Shown here: one piece after another, positions 23,865-31,295 of the stretch
Numbering within the stretch: position 1 is the first letter of the stretch
How the letters are laid out: every line of letters starts with the position of its first letter
Assembly (NCBI GenBank): GCA_029213165.1
Contig: JARGNO010000031.1
Coordinates: forward strand, 10,782-43,828
Direction of reading: 5' to 3'
DNA length: 33,047 nucleotides
Source: Minwuia sp.
GTDB taxonomy: Bacteria > Pseudomonadota > Alphaproteobacteria > Minwuiales > Minwuiaceae
Translations under genes and position numbers: made by a program
Notes under the pieces: generated by a model
The model's input: only the letters and a program-made list of their open reading frames with translations
Databases searched by the model: none
Told to the model about the DNA's origin: nothing

Positions 23865-24917
23865 ATGCGCAGCATGCAGTTTGACGAATATGGGGCGGAA
23901 CTGAAGGAATTCACCTACGACGCGCCAACACCACAGGGTGCCGAAGTTCTCGTGAAGATCGAGGCGTGCGGCGTCTGCCATTCCGACATCCATCTGCATG
24001 AGGGTTACTTCGACATGGGCGGCGGCAACAAGGCCGACGTGACCCGTGGCCGCAAACTGCCCTTCACGCTTGGTCACGAGATCGTGGGCGAGGTCGCGGC
24101 TGTCGGGCCGGATGCAAAGGGCGTGTCCGTCGGCGACAAGCGGATCGTCTATCCCTGGATCGGCTGCATGGATTGCCCGACCTGCAATGGCGGCAACACG
24201 CAGCTCTGTGCCACCCCGCGCAACCTCGGCGTCCAGGTGGACGGCGGCTATTCCACCCATGTCATGGTGCCTGACGCACAGTTCCTGTTCGACTACGACG
24301 GTGTCCCGACAGGGCTGGCCGCCACCTATGCATGTTCGGGCATCACTGCCTATGGCGCACTGATGAAGGTCAAGGATGCCGCTGAAGCCGGTGGTTTCGT
24401 GGGTATCATCGGTGCCGGCGGTGTCGGCATGGCCGGCCTGATGATCGCCATGGCGGCAATCAAGGCCAAGACCATTGTCTTCGACATCGACCAGGCGAAG
24501 CTGGATGCCGCAATGGCGGCTGGCGCTGATTACGTGTTCAATCCCGCCGATCCGGCCACCCGCAAGGAAGTGGCGAAGCTGACCGGCGGTGGCCTGCCCG
24601 GTGCGGTGGATTTCGTCGGCTCCGACAAGACGGCGACCTTCGGCGTGACATCGCTGGGTGCCAGCGGCGTGCTGGCCATCGTCGGCCTGTTCGGCGGTGC
24701 GCTGACGGTTCCCGTGCCGTTGTTCGCTTTCAAGAACATCACCGTGCGCGGTTCCATGGTGGGCAGCCCGGCGGAGATGAAGGCGCTGATGGATCTGGTC
24801 AAGCAGGGCAAGGTTCCGCCCCTGCCGGTTGCCACCCGGCCACTGGATGCGGCGTGGGAGACGCTGGAAGACCTGCGCGCAGGCAAGATCGTCGGTCGCG
24901 TGGTGCTGGAGCCCTGA
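23865..24917 (+). CDS. Zinc-dependent alcohol dehydrogenase (MDR superfamily)
   Basis: This 350-residue medium-chain dehydrogenase oxidises an alcohol with NAD(P). Catalytic-zinc ligands are in GVCHSD (Cys38) and GHE (70-72). The structural zinc site is complete, with Cys101, Cys104, Cys107 and Cys115 in GCMDCPTCNGGNTQLC. The Rossmann fold has GIIGAGGVGMAG, and the acidic FDIDQAKL suggests NAD preference. A GGGAGG Shine-Dalgarno lies about 5 nt before the ATG; upstream extension of the frame is antisense to the LivG-like gene. It heads a set with the SDR (68-nt gap) and MaoC genes and diverges from the Liv-type importer, which suggests that the imported compound or a product of it is an alcohol or hydroxy acid. 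Substrate unknown. Confidence 0.93.
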   Translation: MRSMQFDEYGAELKEFTYDAPTPQGAEVLVKIEACGVCHSDIHLHEGYFDMGGGNKADVTRGRKLPFTLGHEIVGEVAAVGPDAKGVSVGDKRIVYPWIGCMDCPTCNGGNTQLCATPRNLGVQVDGGYSTHVMVPDAQFLFDYDGVPTGLAATYACSGITAYGALMKVKDAAEAGGFVGIIGAGGVGMAGLMIAMAAIKAKTIVFDIDQAKLDAAMAAGADYVFNPADPATRKEVAKLTGGGLPGAVDFVGSDKTATFGVTSLGASGVLAIVGLFGGALTVPVPLFAFKNITVRGSMVGSPAEMKALMDLVKQGKVPPLPVATRPLDAAWETLEDLRAGKIVGRVVLEP

Positions 24918-24985
24918 CCGGCCCCACCTGCTGACCTGCGCAACAACCCGATTTTCTTTGTAACGGCCATGGGGAGACAGAAGAG

Positions 24986-25900
24986 ATGGCAAAACTGATG
25001 GACGGCAAGGTTGCCGTCGTTACCGGAGGTGGCGGTGCCATCGGCGGTGAGATCGCGAAGCTGATGGCAGCTCATGGTGCATCCGTGATCGTGAATGATC
25101 TCGGCGGTGCCGTGTCCGGCGACGGCAATGACGAGAAACCTGCGCGCGATATCGTCGCCGAGATCAATGATGGCGGTGGCAAGGCAATGCCGCACTTCGG
25201 CTCGGTTGCCGAACGCAAGGACGCCGAGGACATGATCAAGACCGCCGTCGATGCCTTCGGCAAGGTCGATGTGATCGTCAATAACGCCGGCATCCTGCGC
25301 GACGTCATCTTCCACAAGATGAACGAACCTGACTGGGACATGGTGATTGCGGTGCATCTGAAGGGCAGCTTCAATGTCGCCCGCTCGGCAGCACCCTATT
25401 TCCGGGAGCAGAGCTCTGGTTCCTACATCCACTTCACCTCGACCTCCGGCCTGATCGGCAACTTCGGACAGGCCAACTATGCGGCGGCAAAGCTCGGCAT
25501 TGCCGGACTGTCGAAGTCAATTGCGCTGGACATGAACCGCTTCGGTGTCCGTTCGAACTGCATCTCGCCCTTCGCCTGGTCACGCATGATCGGGACGATC
25601 CCTTCAGACACGCCGGAACAGCAGGCCCGCCTGGAGAAGATCAAGCGCATGACCCCTGCCCAGCAGGCCCCGCTGGCCGTCTATCTGGGGTCGGATCAGT
25701 CCAGTCATGTCACTGGCCAGATCTTCGGTGTGCGCGGAAACGAGATCTTCCTGTTCAGCCAGCCACGCCCGATCCGCTCCACGCACAATGGCGAGGGCTG
25801 GACACCGGAGACGATTGCCGATCACGGCATGCCGTCGCTGGAGAAGTCGTTCTTCGGGCTTGACCGCTCGGCCGACATCTTCAGCTGGGATCCGGTCTGA
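24986..25900 (+). CDS. SDR family dehydrogenase, MFE-2 (3R-hydroxyacyl-CoA dehydrogenase)-like
   Basis: This 304-residue short-chain dehydrogenase has the cofactor loop TGGGGAIGGEIA (13-24), NNAG (99-102), and a catalytic set with Ser152, Tyr165 and Lys169 in YAAAK. The VNDLGGAVSGDG segment after strand 2, followed by a 'D-IV-EI--GGGKA' stretch, is typical of the dehydrogenase unit of peroxisomal multifunctional enzyme 2. The ~60-residue tail after the SDR core (from GNEIFLFSQPRP) is longer than in ordinary SDRs, as in that branch. It likely oxidises a 3-hydroxyacyl-CoA. The next gene encodes the matching hydratase type, so the pair is a split version of MFE-2. Confidence 0.9.
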   Translation: MAKLMDGKVAVVTGGGGAIGGEIAKLMAAHGASVIVNDLGGAVSGDGNDEKPARDIVAEINDGGGKAMPHFGSVAERKDAEDMIKTAVDAFGKVDVIVNNAGILRDVIFHKMNEPDWDMVIAVHLKGSFNVARSAAPYFREQSSGSYIHFTSTSGLIGNFGQANYAAAKLGIAGLSKSIALDMNRFGVRSNCISPFAWSRMIGTIPSDTPEQQARLEKIKRMTPAQQAPLAVYLGSDQSSHVTGQIFGVRGNEIFLFSQPRPIRSTHNGEGWTPETIADHGMPSLEKSFFGLDRSADIFSWDPV

Positions 25901-25916
25901 CCGCTTCCAAACGCCT

Positions 25917-25955
25917 GCCCGGGCCGGAGAGGACCAGTAACCTCCCGGCCCGGGC
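25917..25955 (+). other. Intercistronic GC-rich hairpin between the SDR and MaoC genes
   Basis: An 11-bp perfect stem (25917-25927 with 25945-25955) closes a 17-nt loop containing further partial pairing. It lies within the 84-nt gap, is not followed by a U-tract, and is 29 nt before the MaoC start, which has a strong GGGGAGG ribosome site. It may adjust relative mRNA stability in the operon. Confidence 0.6.
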
Positions 25956-25984
25956 TTCTGAACTCAAGGGGAGGACAGCAACCA

Positions 25985-26839
25985 ATGGCAATCAACTACG
26001 ACCACCTGATGAACTATCCGATTCCGGACGGCGTTCAGGACATGAACTTCCGGGATGCGATCATCTATGCACTCGGTATCGGCCTCAGCCAGGACCAGCT
26101 CGACAAGCGCCAGCTCCGTTACACCTACGAGGATGACCAGAAGGTCTTTCCCTCGATGGCCGTGGTGCTCGCCGGTCCGGGCTTCTGGGTGAAGAATGAC
26201 GACACCGGTGTGGACTGGGTCAAGGTCCTGCATGGGGAGCAGGGGATGGAGATCCACAAGCCGATCCCTGTGAATGGCAAGCTGACCGGCAAGTCCACGA
26301 TGACCGAGATCATCGACAAGGGCGCCGGCAAGGGCGCACTGATGTACTCCGAGCGCGTGGTCTATGACGAGTCCGGCGACAAGGTCTGCACCCTGACCTC
26401 CACCACCTTCGGTCGTGGTGACGGCGGCTTTGGCGGGCCGGAGAAACCCGCACCGAAGCCGCACGCCCTGCCTGACCGGGCACCGGATGGCTTCGTCGAC
26501 CTGTCGACACGGCCGGAGGCGGCCCTGATCTACCGCCTCTCTGGCGACTACAATCCGCTTCACGCGGACCCGGACGTCGCCACAGCGGCGGGCTTCAAGG
26601 CGCCTATCCTGCACGGCCTGTGCAGCTTCGGCATTGCCTGCCATGCACTGGTCAAGGCGCTGTGCGACTACGATGGCGACCGACTGAAGAAGATGGGACT
26701 GCGTTTCACCTCACCGGTCTATCCGGGCGAGACCCTGCGCACCGAGTACTGGCAGGACGGCAATGACATCTCCTTCCGCACCACGGTGCTGGAACGTGAC
26801 GTGGTCGTGCTGAACAACGGTTACGCGACCATCGACTGA
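25985..26839 (+). CDS. MaoC-like dehydratase / enoyl-CoA hydratase 2
   Basis: This 284-residue double hot-dog protein matches hydratase 2 of peroxisomal MFE-2. The N-terminal hot-dog lacks catalytic residues (FRDAIIYALGIGL, FPSMAVVLAGPGFW are family blocks). The C-terminal hot-dog has the active-site motif Y-R-L-S-G-D-Y-N-P-L-H with Asp188, Asn190 and His193, then AGFKAPILHGLC. It would hydrate 2-trans-enoyl-CoA to the 3R-hydroxyacyl-CoA, the substrate of the SDR encoded just upstream. Length and domain order are standard. A GGGGAGGA Shine-Dalgarno lies about 11 nt before the ATG. Confidence 0.93.
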   Translation: MAINYDHLMNYPIPDGVQDMNFRDAIIYALGIGLSQDQLDKRQLRYTYEDDQKVFPSMAVVLAGPGFWVKNDDTGVDWVKVLHGEQGMEIHKPIPVNGKLTGKSTMTEIIDKGAGKGALMYSERVVYDESGDKVCTLTSTTFGRGDGGFGGPEKPAPKPHALPDRAPDGFVDLSTRPEAALIYRLSGDYNPLHADPDVATAAGFKAPILHGLCSFGIACHALVKALCDYDGDRLKKMGLRFTSPVYPGETLRTEYWQDGNDISFRTTVLERDVVVLNNGYATID

Positions 26840-26873
26840 TCACACTCCCCTGCGGGTGGTGCAGATTGTGATG

Positions 26874-26920
26874 GGCCGGCAGCATTTCGTGACTCCACCG
26901 AAGACACGAACCTGCCGGCC
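26874..26920 (+). other. Two-part hairpin downstream of the MaoC gene
   Basis: A 9-bp outer stem (26874-26882 with 26912-26920) and a 6-bp inner stem (26886-26891 with 26905-26910) stack around a 13-nt loop, 34 nt after the MaoC stop. No U-tract follows, so it is a probable 3'-end-stabilising structure or rho-assisted end rather than a textbook terminator. Confidence 0.6.
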
Positions 26921-27039
26921 AACACATCCCGCTGGGCAGTTCCTGCCTCTTGTCAGTATCTGAAACACGCCAGCCCGCCGATTGCTTCAAACAGGAACGC
27001 CTTTTCGATCCGAGTCCCGATCCGGTACGGAATCGAATC

Positions 27040-27055
27040 TGGCACAGTGATTGCT
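27040..27055 (+). promoter_or_regulatory. Sigma-54 (RpoN) -24/-12 promoter upstream of the PilZ gene
   Basis: TGGCAC (27040-27045), five nt, then TTGCT (27051-27055) matches the sigma-54 consensus with correct spacing, including the invariant GG and GC 10 nt apart. Transcription would begin near 27066, about 52 nt before the PilZ ATG. Two abutting GAATC sites end one base before the -24 element. An enhancer-binding protein would be required; no palindromic activator site is obvious in the 200 nt upstream apart from the MaoC-distal hairpin. Confidence 0.7.
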
Positions 27056-27117
27056 CCTCAACTGTCAGACCGCATATGCAGTGACGTACCGCGGTCCAGC
27101 AGGAGAGGGGCAGGAAA

Positions 27118-27489
27118 ATGACATCAGGACCGCAGAACCGCCGCAACCACACCCGCATCAATCTGACGGGGCGCACGATCGTGGAACTTGGTGACAGGGC
27201 CCTCCGGCTCTCGGCAACGCTGCTGGATATCAGCCTCGGCGGTGCCCGCCTGAAGATTGGCGACCTCGCCGACTTCTCGGCACAGCAGATCGAAGTGACT
27301 TTCAACGGTCTGCGGACCATAGCCGATATCGTGTGGTGCCGTGCCGGCGAGATCGGTCTCAGGTTCCGCGAAACGGCGGCCGACGCAAAGTCAGCCGTCA
27401 CCTTCTTCGAGAACGTCATCCTCTGTGAATACCGCAGCCACGCGCCGACCGCTCGCGCCGGGCAGGACACGACCGCAGTTCACTGCTGA
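27118..27489 (+). CDS. PilZ domain protein (putative c-di-GMP receptor)
   Basis: This 123-residue protein is essentially one PilZ domain. The N-terminal RxxxR arm is R9-NHT-R13, and the second c-di-GMP motif is D37-ISLGG (D/NxSxxG), followed by AR and a beta-barrel ending IGLRF. Both nucleotide-binding motifs are intact, so c-di-GMP binding is expected. A strong Shine-Dalgarno (GGAGAGGGGCAGGA) precedes the ATG, and a sigma-54 promoter lies 63 nt upstream. Stand-alone PilZ proteins typically control motility or polysaccharide output. The Wzc-type kinase gene begins ~2.7 kb away and converges with it, making exopolysaccharide control a reasonable inference. Confidence 0.9.
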   Translation: MTSGPQNRRNHTRINLTGRTIVELGDRALRLSATLLDISLGGARLKIGDLADFSAQQIEVTFNGLRTIADIVWCRAGEIGLRFRETAADAKSAVTFFENVILCEYRSHAPTARAGQDTTAVHC

Positions 27490-27559
27490 GACAGCCCGGT
27501 CCGGAACAGGGATACCAGTCCGGCCCGTGCCGCTTCCGGACATTGAATGCGGGTACTGC

Positions 27560-27859
27560 CTACAGCTGGCTCGACTCGCTTACGACGTAGCGGTGCACCT
27601 CTCGGCTGATGAATTCCAGCCCTGAAAGCTTCTCCCGGAACGCAGCCATGTGGGGCGTCTTGAAGTGAGCGGCCAGTGCCGCATCGTCTTCCCACTCCTC
27701 AAACACCCTGAACGCGCCTTCCTGCTCCAGGTCCGCATAGAAGGCGTAGGAAATGCAGCCGTCCTCACTGCGGGTGGCCTGAGCAACTTCCAGCACCGCC
27801 TGACGGGCGGTCGCCGCGCTGGAAGCCGCGACGCGGATGACACCACTGACAACGATCAT
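27560..27859 (-). CDS. Antibiotic biosynthesis monooxygenase (ABM) family protein
   Basis: The 99-residue protein matches the small ABM/quinol-monooxygenase ferredoxin-like fold. It starts with the strand MIVVSGVIRVA, then a helix, ATRSEDGCISYAFYADLE (the conserved E-x-G-C-x-x-Y block), FRVFEEWEDDAALAAHFKTPHM (the E-x-W and H-x-x-x-x-H part), and a closing strand. Members are dimeric, cofactor-free oxygenases or stress proteins; the function here is open. A GGGAGT Shine-Dalgarno precedes the ATG. It lies 44 nt downstream of the Wzc-type gene on the same strand behind a hairpin, so read-through expression is possible. It converges with the PilZ gene. Confidence 0.88.
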   Translation of the reverse strand: MIVVSGVIRVAASSAATARQAVLEVAQATRSEDGCISYAFYADLEQEGAFRVFEEWEDDAALAAHFKTPHMAAFREKLSGLEFISREVHRYVVSESSQL

Positions 27860-27882
27860 GCCGTACTCCCGGTTCCGGTTCT

Positions 27883-27902
27883 GCCACCTTTTGGAAGGTG
27901 GC
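27883..27902 (-). terminator. Hairpin directly after the Wzc-type gene (weak terminator)
   Basis: A perfect 8-bp stem (27902-27895 with 27890-27883) with a 4-nt loop begins just past the stop codon. There is no U-tract, so termination is doubtful; it may only protect the 3' end or attenuate read-through into the ABM gene. Confidence 0.4.
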
Positions 27903-27903
27903 T

Positions 27904-30183
27904 TCAGTTCTTGTAGTAGTTCTTGTACTTCCCGTAATAGTAGCTCGCACCGGAGTAGTAGTAGCCATAGCGGGCCTGCTTCGACATGTTGACCTGGGCC
28001 AGAACCGCGCCGGTGACCCGCACGCCGTTCTCCTTCAGGCGATCAATGCCGGAGGAAACGATCTCTCGCGGCGTGTCGTCCCACTTGACGACATACAGCA
28101 AGGCATCACTCAGCTGGCTGATCACGAGCGCGTCGGAGACCGCGAGTGTCGGCGCGGCGTCCAGCACGACCATGTCGTACATCTCCCGCAACTGGCTGAT
28201 CATCCGCTCGAACGCCTTCGAGGAAAGCAGATCAATGGCTTGAGCCGCGGTCTCGCGCGCCGGCAGGGCGTGCAGGCCCGACGGGTGATCCTTCTGGATC
28301 GCATCAGCCAGCTCGCTGCGCCCGGTCAGCACATCCAGCACGCTGACACTGTTGTCCAGCTTCAGCGTATGGTGCAATGACGGACGACGTAGATCGCAGT
28401 CGATGATCACCACCTTCTTGCCCTGGTTGGCGATGGCATGGGCCAGCAGGACAGCGGTCGTGCTCTTGCCTTCTGAAGGCAGTGAGGATGTCACCAGAAC
28501 TACCTCTGGCGGCGTGTCCACGTTCGACAGGGTCAGCGAGACACGCATGCTTCGACATGCCTCCGCCAGGCCGGAGGTCGGCTTGTCACTGACGTATTGC
28601 AGCACGTCCGAGCGGTTCTTGCGGAAGCCCTTGACCAGCGGAATGGTGCCGAAGGTCACGAGCCCCAGGGCCGACTCCATCTGTTCGGGTGAGCGGTATG
28701 CGTTGTCGAGCTGTTCCAGCAGCATGACAAGACCCGCACTGACCAGCAGCCCGAGCACAAGCACGATCAGCATGGACCGCGACCGGTTCGGGCTGGACGG
28801 GCGACCGGGCAATTCTGCGGCCGAGATGATCCGTGCGTCGGCCTGCTGGATCTCCTGCTGCTCGCTGGTCTCCTTGAAACGCGAAAGGAAGTTCGTATAG
28901 AGCACGCGCGTGGCTTCCGCTTCACGCTCAAGCTGCCTCAACTCGACCGAGGACTGGTCCTGGGTGAAGGCGCGCTGTTCCAGTTGGCGCACGCTGCGCT
29001 GCAGGGTCTGTTCCCGCGCCGTTGCCACATTCAACTCGGTTCGCAGCGCGCGGACGGCCTTCTCCACCTCACGCTCGATCGCGGCCCGGGTATCGGCAAT
29101 TTCGGCGCGCACGTTCAGGATACGCGGATGCTTCTCGGCATAGCGCGTCGAGAGCTCTGCCTCCAGGCGTCGCAAGTCGGCCAGCTTCTGATTGAGGTTC
29201 TCTATCAGGGGGGACGACAGCGATTCTGCCGCGTCCGTTACACCACCGCTGCCGATCCGGCCCGCAACCTGATTGTAGCGCGCTTCGGCTTCCGCCCGCC
29301 CGGCACGCGCCAGCACAAGCTCCGAATTCAGCTGCGTCAGTTGCTGCGATGTCAGTGCGGCACCCTGGCCGGTGCGGTTGCTCTGCCGGGCCTTGAATGC
29401 CTCGACCGCGGCTTCCTTCTCCTCGACCTGACTTCTCAGGTCCTCGAGCCTCTCGTTCAGCCAGGACGAGGCCCGTCGCGTTGCCTCGTACTTCGCTTCC
29501 AGCTGATCAATGATGTACTGCTCGGCGATTGTGTTCGCGATCAGTTGGGCCTTGCGCGGGTCAGCAGACGAAAATCCGACCTGCAGCGCAAGGGTACCTG
29601 GAATCGGCCCCGCCGACATGGCGCCACGCAGTGCCCCGACAATCGAGCGTTTCACACCGCGCCACTCGGCATCGGAAAGGCTGGCGGCCCCCGCCACCGG
29701 TTCAGGCTCCGGGGCCGGGCCCAGCAGCCTGTCGGCCAGCGTACCCGGCAGATAGGCTTCCAGCCCCATCAGCCGCCGCTTCGGCACCTGCGGGCGCAGG
29801 AAGTAATTGAATTCCGGGTCATTATCGAGCCTCAGCTTGTCGACCACGCGTTCCAGCAACTGGGTGGAGCGCAGCAACTGGATCTCGCTGCCAACCGCAG
29901 AAGTGCTGGTCGACAGGCCCGATACGACACTGTCAATATCGACGACATTGGTTTGGCGGTTGTTCAGCATGATCGTCGCGCTGGTCGAATAGATCGGCGT
30001 GACGCGGGACAACTGATACAGCCCGGCAAGAACGAAAAGCAGCGTCACCCCCGCAATGAGGAACTTCCGTCGCCAGATGATCGACAATATCCGCCGCACG
30101 TTGATGCCGTCGGTGATGCGTGACGTCGCCGCAAGCTCCGGCCGGACGGAGGGGATATCTGTACCGAATGTCGTGTTGCTCAT
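27904..30183 (-). CDS. Wzc-type polysaccharide co-polymerase / tyrosine autokinase
   Basis: This 759-residue inner-membrane protein drives chain-length control and export of exo- or capsular polysaccharide. The N-terminal Wzz domain has a transmembrane helix at ~40-58. A long periplasmic coiled-coil region follows (~200-420, with ERLEDLRSQVEEKEAAVEAF and LADLRRLEAELSTRYAEKHP), then a second helix around ~440-460 (IVLVLGLLVSAGLVMLL). The cytoplasmic BY-kinase carries Walker A SSLPSEGKST (566-575), A' VVIIDCDLRRP (591-601), and Walker B MVVLDAAP (671-678). Ten of the last 21 residues are tyrosine, the autophosphorylation cluster. The ATG at 30183 is preferred to the TTG at 30189. It diverges from the YdcF gene, and no Wza-type porin is in view. 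Confidence 0.95.
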   Translation of the reverse strand: MSNTTFGTDIPSVRPELAATSRITDGINVRRILSIIWRRKFLIAGVTLLFVLAGLYQLSRVTPIYSTSATIMLNNRQTNVVDIDSVVSGLSTSTSAVGSEIQLLRSTQLLERVVDKLRLDNDPEFNYFLRPQVPKRRLMGLEAYLPGTLADRLLGPAPEPEPVAGAASLSDAEWRGVKRSIVGALRGAMSAGPIPGTLALQVGFSSADPRKAQLIANTIAEQYIIDQLEAKYEATRRASSWLNERLEDLRSQVEEKEAAVEAFKARQSNRTGQGAALTSQQLTQLNSELVLARAGRAEAEARYNQVAGRIGSGGVTDAAESLSSPLIENLNQKLADLRRLEAELSTRYAEKHPRILNVRAEIADTRAAIEREVEKAVRALRTELNVATAREQTLQRSVRQLEQRAFTQDQSSVELRQLEREAEATRVLYTNFLSRFKETSEQQEIQQADARIISAAELPGRPSSPNRSRSMLIVLVLGLLVSAGLVMLLEQLDNAYRSPEQMESALGLVTFGTIPLVKGFRKNRSDVLQYVSDKPTSGLAEACRSMRVSLTLSNVDTPPEVVLVTSSLPSEGKSTTAVLLAHAIANQGKKVVIIDCDLRRPSLHHTLKLDNSVSVLDVLTGRSELADAIQKDHPSGLHALPARETAAQAIDLLSSKAFERMISQLREMYDMVVLDAAPTLAVSDALVISQLSDALLYVVKWDDTPREIVSSGIDRLKENGVRVTGAVLAQVNMSKQARYGYYYSGASYYYGKYKNYYKN

Positions 30184-30227
30184 GCCCAACCAGATGCTAA
30201 GGAGAAGGAACAGTCAAATTTGCGCGG

Positions 30228-30256
30228 ACCATACCCTTGGGCAGACGGTTTCACAA
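30228..30256 (-). promoter_or_regulatory. Candidate sigma-70 promoter for the Wzc-type gene
   Basis: On the minus strand TTGTGA (30256-30251) and TATGGT (30233-30228) are 17 nt apart. Transcription would start near 30221, about 38 nt before the ATG at 30183. No Shine-Dalgarno is clear in this leader. Confidence 0.45.
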
Positions 30257-30351
30257 CGCCATGCGTGACGGCGGAAATGCAGGCGTGATCACCGTCATCA
30301 AGTCATCCCCAGTCCGGCGGTGAACCGGCATGGGCCAGTGATGCAGAATCC

Positions 30352-31131
30352 GTGACCGTTTACCTTTCCAAGATCCTCCAGACGCTGGTCTTTCCCCTCG
30401 GCATGTCGATTGCCGTCATGGTCCTGGGCCTTCTGTTGCTGCTGTTTCGTCGACACCGTGTCGGTATCGCGGCAATCACGGCAGGGCTGATCCTGCTCTG
30501 GGCTGCCTCCATCTCGCCAACCGCGGCATGGCTGACGCGCCTGCTGGAACAGGACTACCCACCCAGGTCGGTCGCGGATACACCCCGTTCCGATCTGGCG
30601 ATCGTGCTTGGCGGCGCACTCGGCGGCGCCGCACCGCCAAGGCAGGTACCGGATCTGGGCGGCGGCGTGGACCGGGTATGGTTCGCGGCGCAACTGTACC
30701 GGCAAGGCAGGGTTCCGCGCCTGCTTGTGGTTGGTGGCAATACGCCCTGGACGCCGCAAGCACCATCAGAAGCAAGCTCGATCAAGGAGCTGCTGGTCGC
30801 TTGGGGCGTGCCTGCCGAGGCTGTCGATATCGAGACCGGCAGCCTGAACACCTGGGAGAACGCATTGGGCGCGCGCCGCGTGATCGGGGCGGAGGTTTCC
30901 GGACCCCTGCTGCTTGTCACGTCGGGCACACACATGCGGCGTGCACTGGCAACCTTCACCCGGGCAGGTCTGGACGTCATTCCTGCAACGGCGGAAGTCA
31001 GCTGGACCGAAGGCGGAAAGTTCACCGCTCTGGACCTGATTCCCAACGCGGGCGCCCTGGCGCAGACCACACTCGCTTTCAAGGAACACCTGGGCCTGAT
31101 CGTTTATCGGTTTCTGGATCGCGCGGACTGA
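30352..31131 (+). CDS. YdcF/DUF218 (ElyC-like) membrane protein
   Basis: The 259-residue protein starts at a GTG (30352). Two N-terminal transmembrane helices (~13-33 and ~39-55) lead to a periplasmic DUF218 domain. Family blocks are DLAIVLGGAL (~81-90), RVWFAAQLYRQGRVPRLLVVGG, EASSIKELLVAWGVP, SLNTWENALGARRVI, and PLLLVTSGTHMRRALATFTRAGLDVIP. In Escherichia coli the similar ElyC affects envelope polysaccharide assembly linked to the undecaprenyl carrier, which would fit this polysaccharide locus; that link is inference. The ribosome site is weak. It is the first plus-strand gene facing away from the Wzc-type gene. Confidence 0.85.
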   Translation: MTVYLSKILQTLVFPLGMSIAVMVLGLLLLLFRRHRVGIAAITAGLILLWAASISPTAAWLTRLLEQDYPPRSVADTPRSDLAIVLGGALGGAAPPRQVPDLGGGVDRVWFAAQLYRQGRVPRLLVVGGNTPWTPQAPSEASSIKELLVAWGVPAEAVDIETGSLNTWENALGARRVIGAEVSGPLLLVTSGTHMRRALATFTRAGLDVIPATAEVSWTEGGKFTALDLIPNAGALAQTTLAFKEHLGLIVYRFLDRAD

Positions 31132-31199
31132 CACCTCCACCAGGGGTCTCCGACAACGTGACGGTTGCCGCGATCACCACTGTCAGGCACGACGCATGC

Positions 31200-31227
31200 T
31201 TGACGCGGGGCAGGCCGCGCCTATAGA
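31200..31227 (+). promoter_or_regulatory. Sigma-70 promoter for the SH3 - polymerase genes
   Basis: TTGACG (31200-31205) and TATAGA (31222-31227) are 16 nt apart, both close to consensus. The start would be near 31234, leaving a ~100-nt leader before the SH3-protein ATG. This indicates that the following pair is not dependent on the YdcF promoter. Confidence 0.55.
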
Positions 31228-31257
31228 CAAACCAACCGTTGGACGCGTGTTTCATCA

Positions 31258-31295
31258 CCCGTTCGCAAGCGGCGAAACGCGGTTGCCTGAACGGG
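31258..31295 (+). other. Stem-loop in the leader of the SH3-protein gene
   Basis: CCCGTTC (31258-31264) pairs with GAACGGG (31289-31295), and GCAA (31265-31268) with TTGC (31283-31286), leaving a 2-nt bulge and a 14-nt apical part with a small inner stem. It falls in the predicted 5' leader. It resembles no riboswitch class I know. Confidence 0.45.

Noticed and set aside
27499-27541. Eight-bp inverted repeat between the convergent PilZ and ABM genes
   Set aside because: The 27-nt loop and lack of a U-tract make a bidirectional terminator doubtful; could be chance in G+C-rich DNA.
28984-30123. A 379-codon open frame on the plus strand
   Set aside because: It is antisense to the Wzc-type gene and has no recognisable domain.
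30266-30297. Six-bp inverted repeat (TGACGG/CCGTCA) between the Wzc-type and YdcF genes
   Set aside because: Arms are too short and the loop too long to claim an operator without comparative data.
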